From an uncultured Synechococcus sp. (GTDB lineage Bacteria; Cyanobacteriota; Cyanobacteriia; Phormidesmidales; Phormidesmidaceae), in contig CALDSK010000299.1 of assembly GCA_937911865.1 (NCBI GenBank), forward strand, positions 1 through 64,000: a stretch of 64,000 nt of DNA, read 5' to 3'. Positions 52,908 to 61,088 of this stretch are shown one piece after another; position 1 is the first letter of the stretch, and each line of letters begins with the position of its first letter. Made by a program: the position numbers and the translations under genes. A model generated the notes under the pieces. That model saw only the letters and a program-made list of their open reading frames with translations. It searched no databases and was not told the DNA's origin.

Positions 52908-53001
52908 AGCCTTAGTATCTAGCTTAGAAAGTTTATGAGAAGTCTGATTATATGTAGCTACTAATCACGGGTTGTATTCGCATACAAAATAACCGCACGT
53001 G

Positions 53002-53016
53002 ATCACATAATGTGAT
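53002..53016. promoter_or_regulatory. Perfect 15-bp palindrome upstream of cyAbrB
   Basis: ATCACAT-A-ATGTGAT reads the same on both strands and is centred about 100 bp upstream of the cyAbrB start. It is a candidate dimeric regulator site. It is not the TGTGA-N6-TCACA order used by CRP-type proteins. Confidence 0.4.
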
Positions 53017-53050
53017 AAGAATGAGAGCCTAAAAATAGTTGTATGGTGCT

Positions 53051-53098
53051 TATGTTTTGAATCGTCTATGTTTTGAATAGTCTTTATTTTGAATAGTC
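53051..53098. repeat. 16-bp unit, three tandem copies
   Basis: TATGTTTTGAATCGTC (53051-53066), TATGTTTTGAATAGTC (53067-53082) and TTTATTTTGAATAGTC (53083-53098) follow head to tail. Confidence 0.9.
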
Positions 53099-53144
53099 GA
53101 GTGGTCAGTTGCTGCTGAATCACAGTTCGTCTTGCTTTTCTATA

Positions 53145-53172
53145 GAGTCAAGATTCTGGAGTCAAGATTCTG
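53145..53172. repeat. 14-bp unit, two exact tandem copies
   Basis: GAGTCAAGATTCTG occurs at 53145-53158 and 53159-53172 upstream of the Hli gene. Confidence 0.9.
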
Positions 53173-53562
53173 GAGCCGAGGCAATTCCTGCTTCAACATT
53201 ACTTCTGCTATTTATTCTTATAGACTTTGGTGCAAATGGAAACTCTACAGTAACTTAAAGCGTTAAACCCATCCTGAATTGTAACGATCATCCTGTTAGT
53301 TTGGCTATCGGTTATAGCTACTTCGTTCGACAACAAAGGTCGCATTCCCTCCAGGGTGTTACCTGCTGTACTTTGAATAGCCGAGGCCTACAAAGATTGC
53401 TGAGAACCGTTGATCGTCTACTTTCTAAAGCGAACAACTGCTTTCTGACTGCTTCTATACAACGGAAACTGCAACGGAAACAATGATTGTGCAGTAGCGT
53501 CCACGTACGCCTAGCTAGTACCATAAAAGCATTAAACCTCACTCTTTCCTTTTAGGCTTTAT

Positions 53563-53766
53563 ATGAGTACTGACTCATCAGCGACCCAGCCGCCAACTTC
53601 TACCTCTACTGTGGCATCCACTGCGGAGCCTGCTCAGCCTAGCTTTGGCTGGAATCAGTATGCTGAACAGCTCAACGGTCGCTTTGCCATGATTGGTTTT
53701 GTTGCACTGCTGGTAACTGAGCTATTTACTCATCAAGATTTTTTTACCTGGCTAGGATTACGATAG
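53563..53766 (+). CDS. High-light-inducible one-helix protein (Hli/SCP)
   Basis: The 67-aa protein has a ~25-aa Ser/Thr/Pro-rich start and a single chlorophyll-binding helix, with FGWNQYAEQLNGRFAMIGF (LNGRxAMIGF motif) from residue 28. Such proteins bind chlorophyll and carotenoid in thylakoids and protect photosystems under high light or other stress. A strong terminator follows. The upstream 655-bp spacer suggests its own regulated promoter. Confidence 0.94.
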   Translation: MSTDSSATQPPTSTSTVASTAEPAQPSFGWNQYAEQLNGRFAMIGFVALLVTELFTHQDFFTWLGLR

Positions 53767-53904
53767 CTGAGCATTCGGAGCGTCTTCATGAGTAGACTGC
53801 TGTTTGCTCAGCGCCTCGTTGGGCAACGGTTTAGCTATTATCCTTAGTGGCTTGAAGTTAAGTGCAGATTACGGTGCGTATACATAAGATCGGTATGCAT
53901 ACAT

Positions 53905-53943
53905 AAAAAAGAAGCAAGCCCATCATAGGCTTGCTTCTTTTTT
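53905..53943 (+). terminator. Hli gene terminator
   Basis: AAAAAAGAAGCAAGCC (53905-53920) pairs perfectly with GGCTTGCTTCTTTTTT (53928-53943) around a 7-nt loop, with a T-run at the end. It is a classic intrinsic terminator and can also serve the opposite strand. Confidence 0.9.
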
Positions 53944-54006
53944 GTAGGATATTGCATCTGTTGCGCTGCTTGGTTATCAAAATAGATAAAAGCTTCGCGA
54001 ACCTAT

Positions 54007-54028
54007 GCTAGACAGCTCGCTGTCTAGC
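54007..54028 (-). terminator. Hairpin downstream of apcC
   Basis: GCTAGACAG (54007-54015) and CTGTCTAGC (54020-54028) form a 9-bp stem with a CTCG loop. It is 43 bp after the apcC stop on the minus strand and lacks a T-run. Confidence 0.55.
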
Positions 54029-54057
54029 GTGTCTGTAGGCCACGTGTCTGTAGGCCC
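54028..54057. repeat. 15-bp unit, two tandem copies
   Basis: CGTGTCTGTAGGCCA (54028-54042) is followed by a copy with one change (54043-54057), next to the apcC 3' hairpin. Confidence 0.8.
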
Positions 54058-54071
54058 AAGAGCGAGGACTG

Positions 54072-54275
54072 CTAGGCCAACCCTGTGTTTGCACCTTGTC
54101 GGCCTGTTGCGAGCTCTACCTTGACGATAGTGCCCCCCATTTTTTGAATGCGCTGCTGCTCCTTAAACCAGTTGTCGTAGGGAACTAGCTTTGTGAAGTA
54201 TGTATTTTGTAGCTCGCGCTGAGTTCGAATCCTGGTTTGGCTAGGGACACAGGCAGTGACTCGAAACATTCGCAT
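54072..54275 (-). CDS. apcC: Phycobilisome 7.8-kDa core linker
   Basis: ApcC caps and stabilises allophycocyanin trimers in the phycobilisome core. The 67-aa protein is nearly canonical: MRMFRVTACVPSQTRIRTQR at the start, LVPYDNWFKEQQRIQKMGG in the middle and TGRQGANTGLA at the end. It is the last gene of the core series apcE-apcA-apcB-apcC, though 600 bp separate it from apcB. Confidence 0.98.
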   Translation of the reverse strand: MRMFRVTACVPSQTRIRTQRELQNTYFTKLVPYDNWFKEQQRIQKMGGTIVKVELATGRQGANTGLA

Positions 54276-54877
54276 GGTAATAGCCTCTTGGGGTATCTAA
54301 ATCTAAATCTAAAATTCTGTAGGTGCGGTTGCTCGCCAGTAGAGCCGTATGAGCTCGTTACATACTGGTAGAAACAGCTGCTTGAAAGCTCTCGTCATGG
54401 GTACAGTGAAGGCCTATGCCGCGAAAACAGTGTACCGAGAATAGTTGATCGAGAACAGTGTAGTGAAGACGCGGCGGTGGAGCTGTTGCCTGGCATCACT
54501 ATAATGAGAACTATCTAGAAGTCTGATAACGTCAATGCTAACGAACCGAAGCCTCTCAGGGTTAGCCTGCTAAGCCTTCAGCTTTCTAACACTCACCCCA
54601 GACTTCTAGACAAAGGAAGGACAAAAACAAACGCTCAACAATGAGAATCTATCAATGCCAATTGAGAATGACAGTTGAGTTTGCTGATTAACTGATCTCT
54701 TAAAATCAAACTAAAAGAACAAAGCCTATCTTATTTGTTCAAAAAGCAAGTTTGTTCAAAAAGCAAGTACTCAAGAAATCAATCAACTTTCAACTTTCAA
54801 AATAAGATGAGATTAAGAACCCTCTAACAGATTCGCTTATCTCCATCTTGTGAATTAGCCAGTCACTGGCCAGTTCT
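54276..54877. other. Long apcB-apcC spacer with inverted repeat
   Basis: About 600 bp without a convincing gene. TCTAGAAGTCTG (54514-54525) is perfectly complementary to CAGACTTCTAGA (54599-54610), enclosing a shorter GCTAAC/GTTAGC pair. A 17-bp exact tandem repeat lies at 54734-54767. The spacer may hold an apcC promoter or a small RNA; no such RNA is recognised. Confidence 0.5.
54734..54767. repeat. 17-bp unit, two exact tandem copies
   Basis: TTTGTTCAAAAAGCAAG occurs at 54734-54750 and 54751-54767 in the apcB-apcC spacer. Confidence 0.9.
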
Positions 54878-55363
54878 CTAGCTGAGGCCAGAGCAGATGT
54901 AGTCGAGGTATACACCCATTTCTTTACCTGCGTCAGCGCCAACTAGGCTAGCAGTCACTTCTTTAATCGCTTGAATTGCCTGAACGGTTGCACCGACAGG
55001 AACACCCAAGGAATTGTAAGTTTCTTTCAAACCGTTGAGCACGCGCTCATCGAGAATGGAAGGATCGCCAGCGAGCATAGCGTAAGTCGCATAGCGCAAG
55101 TAGTAGTCCAAGTCGCGGATGCAAGCAGCATAGCGACGAGTGGTGTACATGTTGCCACCAGGACGAGTGATGTCAGAGTAAAGCAGAGACTTGGCAACTG
55201 CTTCCTTGACGATTTCAGCAGCGTTAGCGCTGATAGAAGTTGCTGCACGAACGCGCAACTCACCGGTTTGGAAATAAGCTTTGAGCTTATCCATGGAAGA
55301 CGCATCAAGGTACTTACCTTGTACGTCTGAAGCATTAATTACAGCAGTAATTGCATCTTGCAT
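54878..55363 (-). CDS. apcB: Allophycocyanin beta subunit
   Basis: The 161-aa biliprotein forms the AP trimer with ApcA in the phycobilisome core. It has the phycobilisome-globin start MQDAITAVINASDVQGKYLD. The bilin-binding Cys lies near 81 in RYAACIRDLDYYLRYATYAM, and the ending is EMGVYLDYICSGLS. Length is exactly that of the family. It is 97 bp downstream of apcA on the same strand. Confidence 0.98.
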   Translation of the reverse strand: MQDAITAVINASDVQGKYLDASSMDKLKAYFQTGELRVRAATSISANAAEIVKEAVAKSLLYSDITRPGGNMYTTRRYAACIRDLDYYLRYATYAMLAGDPSILDERVLNGLKETYNSLGVPVGATVQAIQAIKEVTASLVGADAGKEMGVYLDYICSGLS

Positions 55364-55460
55364 AGGGTGTGCTTCCTATTGATTGGACTTAAACAAAAAA
55401 TGAAAGAGCGAGAGTGCTAAAGCGTAGCTATTCTCTTTTGCAGGCTACTAATGGAAGCGT

Positions 55461-55946
55461 TTACTGCAAGCCACCAATTACGTAGTCGAAGTAACCAGCC
55501 GCTTCAGCAGCGTCATCACCAGACATCATGGAGCCGGCCACGCTCTTCATGCAGCGGATAGACTCAGCCATTGCAGGAATAGAGGTGCCTAGAGAGTTGT
55601 ACATCTCACGTGCGCCCACCAAACCGATCTCTTCGATAGGGGTCACGTCGCCTGCGACTACACCGTAAGTGATTAGACGTAGGTAGTAGTCCATATCGCG
55701 CAAGCAGGTTGCGGTCATTTCTTCGCCGTAAGCGTTGCCACCGGGGGATACAACATCAGGGCGCTTTTGGAACAACTGGTCGCCAGCTGTTTTTACGATG
55801 CGCTCACGAGATTCAGTAAGAACCTGCGCGATGCGAACGCGACGCTCACCAGAGGTAACAAACCCCTTAATGCGATCCAATTCGCCGGGGCTGAGGTAGC
55901 GGGCCTCAGCGTCAGCATTCACGATTGACTTCGTGACTATACTCAT
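55461..55946 (-). CDS. apcA: Allophycocyanin alpha subunit
   Basis: The 161-aa biliprotein starts MSIVTKSIVNADAEARYLSP and carries the chromophore Cys near 81 in MTATCLRDMDYYLRLITY. It ends AGYFDYVIGGLQ. With ApcB it forms the core trimers that collect energy from the rods. It is preceded by a 450-bp spacer that separates it from apcE and holds an apcE-side hairpin, so it probably also has its own promoter. Confidence 0.98.
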   Translation of the reverse strand: MSIVTKSIVNADAEARYLSPGELDRIKGFVTSGERRVRIAQVLTESRERIVKTAGDQLFQKRPDVVSPGGNAYGEEMTATCLRDMDYYLRLITYGVVAGDVTPIEEIGLVGAREMYNSLGTSIPAMAESIRCMKSVAGSMMSGDDAAEAAGYFDYVIGGLQ

Positions 55947-56395
55947 TAATGGATTCCTCCGAAAGAATAAACCAGATGAGTTTCACTGGCTCTGTGTAAT
56001 AACAGATGAAAAAATCAACAGCTGAACGTCAGAACAGTGAACTCTTACTAAGAACAGTATGAGGTCTGATGCGCGGCCTACTTCATAACCTTTGTTACAT
56101 TATTTCGCCTATGAGCAAAAAATGGACAAACGAGGCCGTTAACAAAAACTATGCTTTCAGTAGGCTGACAACATTGCCTGATTCAGCCACCTTCCGTAAA
56201 CATTTTCCGGTATTTCGCTTACCTTCCTAGAGGTTTAGAAACATTTCGTAATAAACTTCCTCAGATTTGGCAGCTGCGCTGATAGGAAACCTGGCACGTA
56301 AAAGGAGCACTCCACTAGTGGGTGCTCCTTTTACTGAAAACAGGCCCTTTTGTTTAGTTTTTAGGGTTTCTGTCTTTGGGGTGTCTCGGGCGACT
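55947..56395. other. Spacer between apcE and apcA
   Basis: About 450 bp without a gene. It contains the hairpin at 56298-56334 after apcE and an AT-rich stretch nearer apcA that may hold the strong apcA promoter. Confidence 0.5.
56298..56334 (-). terminator. Hairpin downstream of apcE
   Basis: GTAAAAGGAGCAC (56298-56310) pairs with GTGCTCCTTTTAC (56322-56334), with a short CCACTAGTGG palindrome in the loop. It lies about 60 bp after the apcE stop and may give partial termination, so that apcA/apcB are made in excess over apcE. Confidence 0.65.
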
Positions 56396-59104
56396 TTAGT
56401 CCTTGAGCGCGTTGGCCAGCATCGGCATCCTTTCTGTCGTGCCAGCAGGTACGTTGGCTGACTCAAAGCTTGGAACAACAACATCGCTGTTCTGCTTGGT
56501 CAGACGATTATACAGAATTTCCGTGTTGGGGAAATTCGCGGCAGGCAAGGTGGGGAAGCGTCTGTAGGGGACGGTGTCTTCACCAAAGTACTGTGCATAT
56601 TCTGGCGTATCGACCATGGCACGGATAAAGCCACGAATGCCTTCAGAGGCCAGAATTTTGTTGTACTTTTGAATCTCGCTTTGATCTTGAGGTGCTCGTC
56701 CAAGGAAGTGCTTAGTCCCTAGCTCGATGACCTTGGTGTTGGGATAGGGCGCGTAGAATTCTTTGATATAGAGCTGAGAGCAGCCTAGCGCTTCAATGAA
56801 TTCTTTGAGGTTGATCTCTCTGTTGGCTAGCTTGCTCTCTAGCTCAGAGAATTCCTTACTGCCAACGACGTAAGGCGCAATATCGCGCTCAAATATTTGG
56901 CGATAGGCTGCCTGTGCCACTATTTTGACGGTGACTTTGTCAAAGGCAGTGAGCTTGAACTGTTTGGTCTGTTCACGCTGAACGCTGACACCCTGGCCAA
57001 TCCGCTGACTGACTTCTGGCGCTGGTCGATCTGAGCCCACTGAGCCCAGTTCAACGAACCGAGGCGTTGTTTTCTCTTCTGGTCGTGCGCCGGTTTCTTG
57101 GATGCTGCCGACTCGAAGCGATCGCATTGCCTGGCCCCCTGGCGTCAAATACCGTTCATAAGGAACCGTATCTTCTCCAAAGCAATCGGTGTACTCCTGA
57201 GAGTCAATAATGGCGTCAACCAAGGCATAGAAGCCTTTCTTGGCACAAATATCGAAGTACTTGTTGGTCTCATTTCGGCCGTAGGTGGGACGACCCAACA
57301 GGCGACGGTGAATATACTCCACAGCCTTCATCACATACAAAGAGGTCCAATAGGTCTTCCTAAAGGCTTCTGATTTGGCAACCGCTTTAACAAATTCACG
57401 CACGTTAATCTCGTCGTTGTTAAAGCGACTTTCAGCTTTGCTGATTTCCTGACCCGCGTACACTGGGCGACCAAAGACCTGACGATAAACCGACCCGATG
57501 ATCGTGGCCTTGCTAGCTTCAGATGATTTGAACACTTTCGCGCCCAAAGAACCCGGTGCCTGTGGCCGCGCGGCAGGATTACTCAGCTGGTTGTTAATCC
57601 CTGCGCCCTGGTGAATCAGAATCCGACGAGTGTCTTTATTGAAGGGGGCTGGACTGTTGCTAGGCTCACGAGTCTCTTTCGGGAAGATCGCGCCGAATTG
57701 AATTTCCAGCGGATCGTTTCCAGAGCCGTAGACATGCTGATCGGGCAGGGGCTGCTCGTAGGAGGCAAACAGCGTGATGAACTGAGGGATTTTTCGGAAA
57801 GGCGCACTGTAGTTGAACAGATCTTGCTGCGCGCCCCAGTTACGGCATTCTTGGGCTTCTTGGCCCAAGCCACGAATATAGGGAACCGTCTCTTCGCCGA
57901 AGTAATCAGCGTATTCTTGAGAGTCGACTAGCGCGTCAACCAGTTTGGCCAACCCCCCTTCAGAAACAATAGAGAAATACTTTTGAACTTCTTCTCTAGA
58001 GCTAGGACCACGGCCGAGGATGTGTCTAAAGGCCAGCTCCAAGGCTCGGCTGTTGATAAACGGCTCGAAGAATTGCTTTCTGTACAGCGGAGACTTCGCC
58101 AGGCGGCGAATGAATTCCTTCATGGAAATCTCGTTGTTTCTGACCTTGGATTCTAGGTCAGAAATAGACTGAGAGTAAGCGCGGGTGATGTCACGCTCGA
58201 ACACCTGACGATAGGCCGCTGCGATCACTTCGTTCTTCTCTACGCGAGAGAGTCCTATCTTCATGGCGTAGACAGGGCGGCGCTCGGAGGCGTTGAAGTA
58301 AATTTGAGGCAGCTGAAGGCCTTGCAAATCCTTCGATTGACGCTGGCGCAGCTTATTCGAAGGGGTTGGCCCTTTGAATTCGGTGAGCATGATGTCGAAG
58401 TATTGGCGCAGAATATCTTGGGCTTCGCTGTCACCCTTGAAGTAGCCAACGGAGGCGCCTCGCATCGTCTGCAGCGCGACGATCGTTGCCGGGGTAGAGC
58501 AAGCGTTCTCAATAATCTCTCTAAGGCCGCGAACGTTCACCTTAATAATGTTGGGGTCACCTGCAACGATGGCGTAGGTGATATAGCGCAAGAACCAGCT
58601 CATGTCCCGCAGGGACTTCTGCATGTTGCTGGGGCCGTAGCGAGAGACGTTGATCGGCCGGAACCCTGGCGGTGTAACCCCTGCGTCTGGGTCGTTGATC
58701 AAGAGATTTCTGAGCCCGCCCAAGATGCCGCCGCCTTTGCTGTCATCACTGTTAGATGCAACGAAGGTCGCGGTGCCAAGCTTGGAAGCCTGCTTTTGAT
58801 CGAGCGGTTGACCACCGCGGGTCATCTCTACCGGCTCATCATTTTTTTCTAGATAGGCTAGGGCTGAGCCGCCGGTAAAGATACGGTTAGCCGCCTGGGA
58901 GACGATGAGCTCTGAGTAGCGAGTGAGGGTCTGGGCGATCACAACTCGCTTCATGCCTGAATTAAAGAAAGTCTTGAGTTCACCTAGTTCGGTGCGCTCC
59001 ATATAGCGGTCTTTCTGTTCCGCCTGGGCAATTGTAGAAGCAGGTAGAGTTTGGTAAAGGTTGGGCCGTGCTACAGAGCTTCCGCCACTGGCTGTCACTG
59101 TCAT
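56396..59104 (-). CDS. apcE: Phycobilisome core-membrane linker (LCM)
   Basis: ApcE anchors the phycobilisome to the membrane and acts as terminal energy emitter. The 902-aa protein has an N-terminal phycobiliprotein-like domain with the loop insertion (about 80-150). A Cys at 202 in IIENACSTPATIVALQ aligns by context with the chromophore site (inferred). Three linker repeats follow: VIAAAYRQVFERDI near 288, IIGSVYRQVFGRPV near 531 and VAQAAYRQIFERDI near 725. Three repeats predict a tricylindrical core. It heads the core gene series on this strand. Confidence 0.97.
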   Translation of the reverse strand: MTVTASGGSSVARPNLYQTLPASTIAQAEQKDRYMERTELGELKTFFNSGMKRVVIAQTLTRYSELIVSQAANRIFTGGSALAYLEKNDEPVEMTRGGQPLDQKQASKLGTATFVASNSDDSKGGGILGGLRNLLINDPDAGVTPPGFRPINVSRYGPSNMQKSLRDMSWFLRYITYAIVAGDPNIIKVNVRGLREIIENACSTPATIVALQTMRGASVGYFKGDSEAQDILRQYFDIMLTEFKGPTPSNKLRQRQSKDLQGLQLPQIYFNASERRPVYAMKIGLSRVEKNEVIAAAYRQVFERDITRAYSQSISDLESKVRNNEISMKEFIRRLAKSPLYRKQFFEPFINSRALELAFRHILGRGPSSREEVQKYFSIVSEGGLAKLVDALVDSQEYADYFGEETVPYIRGLGQEAQECRNWGAQQDLFNYSAPFRKIPQFITLFASYEQPLPDQHVYGSGNDPLEIQFGAIFPKETREPSNSPAPFNKDTRRILIHQGAGINNQLSNPAARPQAPGSLGAKVFKSSEASKATIIGSVYRQVFGRPVYAGQEISKAESRFNNDEINVREFVKAVAKSEAFRKTYWTSLYVMKAVEYIHRRLLGRPTYGRNETNKYFDICAKKGFYALVDAIIDSQEYTDCFGEDTVPYERYLTPGGQAMRSLRVGSIQETGARPEEKTTPRFVELGSVGSDRPAPEVSQRIGQGVSVQREQTKQFKLTAFDKVTVKIVAQAAYRQIFERDIAPYVVGSKEFSELESKLANREINLKEFIEALGCSQLYIKEFYAPYPNTKVIELGTKHFLGRAPQDQSEIQKYNKILASEGIRGFIRAMVDTPEYAQYFGEDTVPYRRFPTLPAANFPNTEILYNRLTKQNSDVVVPSFESANVPAGTTERMPMLANALKD

Positions 59105-59341
59105 GGGTTCTCAAAGACTCCCTCTATAGTAAAAAATTAAGACTAAAGAAATGTAAGACTCGTACTCATCAGCCTAGAACGATTTTGAGAGGCCGCTGCA
59201 CGATTGTTAAGAAGCGTATTGATCGTCTGGCTCTCTGGCGTTAAAAAATAGGTGCCAAAAAGATAACCTTGCAAGAGTCGATTCCGGTTTGCATTCACAA
59301 ATCATACGAGATTGACCGCCTACTCTGAGAAGGATGAGAAG

Positions 59342-59403
59342 TTTTGTAAAGTTCAATGTCGTGAGAGTTTACAAAATTAAGCGAGCTACGGCTATTAATA
59401 GCC
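59342..59403. promoter_or_regulatory. Inverted repeat and palindrome upstream of apcE
   Basis: TTTTGTAAA at 59342-59350 is inverted at 59368-59376 (17 nt apart), and GGCTATTAATAGCC at 59390-59403 is a perfect palindrome. Two symmetric sites within 62 bp in a divergent spacer suggest regulator binding. Confidence 0.4.
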
Positions 59404-59508
59404 ATGATCAACAGCCATTATCCACTATTAATTAAGTAGAGATAATCAGTAGAGAAGCCTCGCTAAGATGCCCTTTTACACAGCCGTCTCGATATACAGT
59501 TGAGAGAG

Positions 59509-59572
59509 TCCTCTACATATTGAGTCCTCTACATATTGAATCCTCTACATATTGAATCCTCTACATATTGAT
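59509..59572. repeat. 16-bp unit, four tandem copies
   Basis: TCCTCTACATATTGA plus one variable base (G, A, A, T) is repeated exactly four times at 59509-59524, 59525-59540, 59541-59556 and 59557-59572, ending 54 bp before the methyltransferase start. There are no spacers, so it is not a CRISPR array. Confidence 0.95.
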
Positions 59573-59626
59573 TGGATAGTTGAGGAGAAAGCACTCCAAG
59601 TGAAAGCGTAAGCAACAAAAGTCCCT

Positions 59627-60901
59627 ATGCCAGAGCCTACTTCGTCGGTTCGTCCTAATATTCCGTTGTCTGGTCCATCAGCTACTGCGGAGTCAGCCGC
59701 AGCGGTAGATAGTGCCGCTGTGAGTTCAGCGGTCGCTAGCCTTTACGATACCTATCCGTTTCCCCCAGAGCCGTTGCTCGACGAAGCGCCCCCTGGCTAC
59801 AACTGGCGCTGGCAGTGGCCTTCTGCGTACAGCTTTTGCACAGGTCGCACGCCAGATACGGCAGCCCCCCGAATTTTAGACGCAGGCTGCGGTACGGGCG
59901 TTGGCACTGAATATTTGGTGCATTTGAACCCTGAGGCTGAGGTCGTAGGTATTGATTTGAGTGCGGGTGCCGTTGCTGTTGCGACTGAGCGCTGTCAACG
60001 CTCTGGTGCCGATCGGGTTGCTTTCCATAACCTCAGTATCTACGACGTTGAACAGATCCCAGGTGAGTTTGATCTGATCAACTGTGTCGGCGTGCTGCAC
60101 CACATGCCTGATCCGATTCGGGGTATTCAGGCGCTGGCGAAAAAGCTAAAGCCGGGTGGAATATTTCATATTTTTGTCTATGCGGAGCTGGGTCGACGAG
60201 AGATTCAGCTGACGCAAGAGGCGATCGCACTGCTTCAGGGCGCTAAGCGCGGTGACTATAAAGACGGCGTTGCGGTAGGCCGCACGCTTTTTTCGGCCTT
60301 GCCAGAAGACAATCGTCTACGCAAAAGAGAGGAGACGCGCTGGTCACTAGAAAATCATCGCGATGAATGTTTTGCGGATATGTATGTGCATCCGCAGGAA
60401 ATTGATTACAACGTCAGGACGCTGTTTGAACTGATTGATGCGTCGGGGCTAGAGTTTGTGTGCTTCTCGAATCCGGCCTATTGGAATCTGGAACGCTTAA
60501 TTGGCAACGCGCCAGATTTGATGGCGAGAGCCGAAGGGTTGGGGGAGCGCGATCGCTATCGCCTGACTGAGCTTTTAGACCCGGAGCTCACCCACTTTGA
60601 GTTTTTTCTGGCTCGTCCGCCGCTAGAAAAAGCTGACTGGACAGACGATGCCGTGCTGCTGAATGCTCTGGTTGAACGACACCCTTGCATTGAAGGCTGG
60701 CCTAGCCGCAGCTTCTTTAACTATGAGTATCAGGTGGTTTCTATCAGCGATGAAGCGTTTGCCTTTATGGAAAAGTGTGAAGATGCTATCTCGGTGGCTG
60801 AGGCGTTAGCTAGCAGTGGGCTGGCAGAAGAGAGTGGGCTGGATTTGGTGCGATCGCTTCAAAAAAGACAGCTGATAATGCTAACGCTTTCCAAAAAATA
60901 A
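59627..60901 (+). CDS. Class I SAM-dependent methyltransferase
   Basis: The 424-aa protein has a ~45-aa Ala/Ser-rich lead, then VASLYDTYPFPPEPLLD and a Rossmann methyltransferase domain: DAGCGTGVGTEYL near 86, GIDLSAGAV, FDLINCVGVLHHMPDPIRG near 147 and LKPGGIFHIFVY. A ~200-aa C-terminal region follows, containing HRDECFADMYVHPQEIDYN and SRSFFNYEYQV. The DTYPFPP plus C-terminal block is a family seen in cyanobacteria and proteobacteria, with unknown substrate (protein, lipid or small molecule). Confidence 0.88.
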   Translation: MPEPTSSVRPNIPLSGPSATAESAAAVDSAAVSSAVASLYDTYPFPPEPLLDEAPPGYNWRWQWPSAYSFCTGRTPDTAAPRILDAGCGTGVGTEYLVHLNPEAEVVGIDLSAGAVAVATERCQRSGADRVAFHNLSIYDVEQIPGEFDLINCVGVLHHMPDPIRGIQALAKKLKPGGIFHIFVYAELGRREIQLTQEAIALLQGAKRGDYKDGVAVGRTLFSALPEDNRLRKREETRWSLENHRDECFADMYVHPQEIDYNVRTLFELIDASGLEFVCFSNPAYWNLERLIGNAPDLMARAEGLGERDRYRLTELLDPELTHFEFFLARPPLEKADWTDDAVLLNALVERHPCIEGWPSRSFFNYEYQVVSISDEAFAFMEKCEDAISVAEALASSGLAEESGLDLVRSLQKRQLIMLTLSKK

Positions 60902-61088
60902 AGGAACGTCATTGGATTAAAACTTTCTGTAATAAGTATTATTGCCGTGATATGATTGCCCTTGGTTTGACACAAATAAAACCTGTATTAAGCCAAGTTT
61001 TGAACGCATTCGTTCATTAACTTTTTAACCGTTCAATTCCTCTCCAATCAGTTGATTTGGAGCAGGCATTTGTCCTCCTTAATCTAGC

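Larger units (their letters stand above)
52908..53562. other. Regulatory spacer between cyAbrB and Hli genes
   Basis: This 655-bp divergent spacer has no convincing gene. It carries the palindrome at 53002-53016, a 16-bp triplication (53051-53098) and a 14-bp exact duplication (53145-53172). Promoters for both genes must be here. Confidence 0.55.
53767..54071. other. Spacer between Hli and apcC with two terminators
   Basis: The convergent spacer has no gene. It holds the Hli terminator (53905-53943), the apcC-side hairpin (54007-54028) and a 15-bp tandem duplication (54028-54057). Confidence 0.6.
59105..59626. other. Divergent promoter region of apcE and a methyltransferase
   Basis: No gene is found in this 522-bp spacer. 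It has an inverted repeat TTTTGTAAA/TTTACAAAA (59342-59350 and 59368-59376), a 14-bp palindrome GGCTATTAATAGCC (59390-59403) and the four-copy repeat at 59509-59572. Confidence 0.55.

Noticed and set aside
58304..58852. Plus-strand frame of 182 codons opposite apcE
   Set aside because: It is antisense to the conserved phycobiliprotein domain of apcE.
59509..59572. Four copies of a 16-bp unit that look like a small CRISPR array
   Set aside because: The copies are directly adjacent with no spacers, and no cas genes are nearby.
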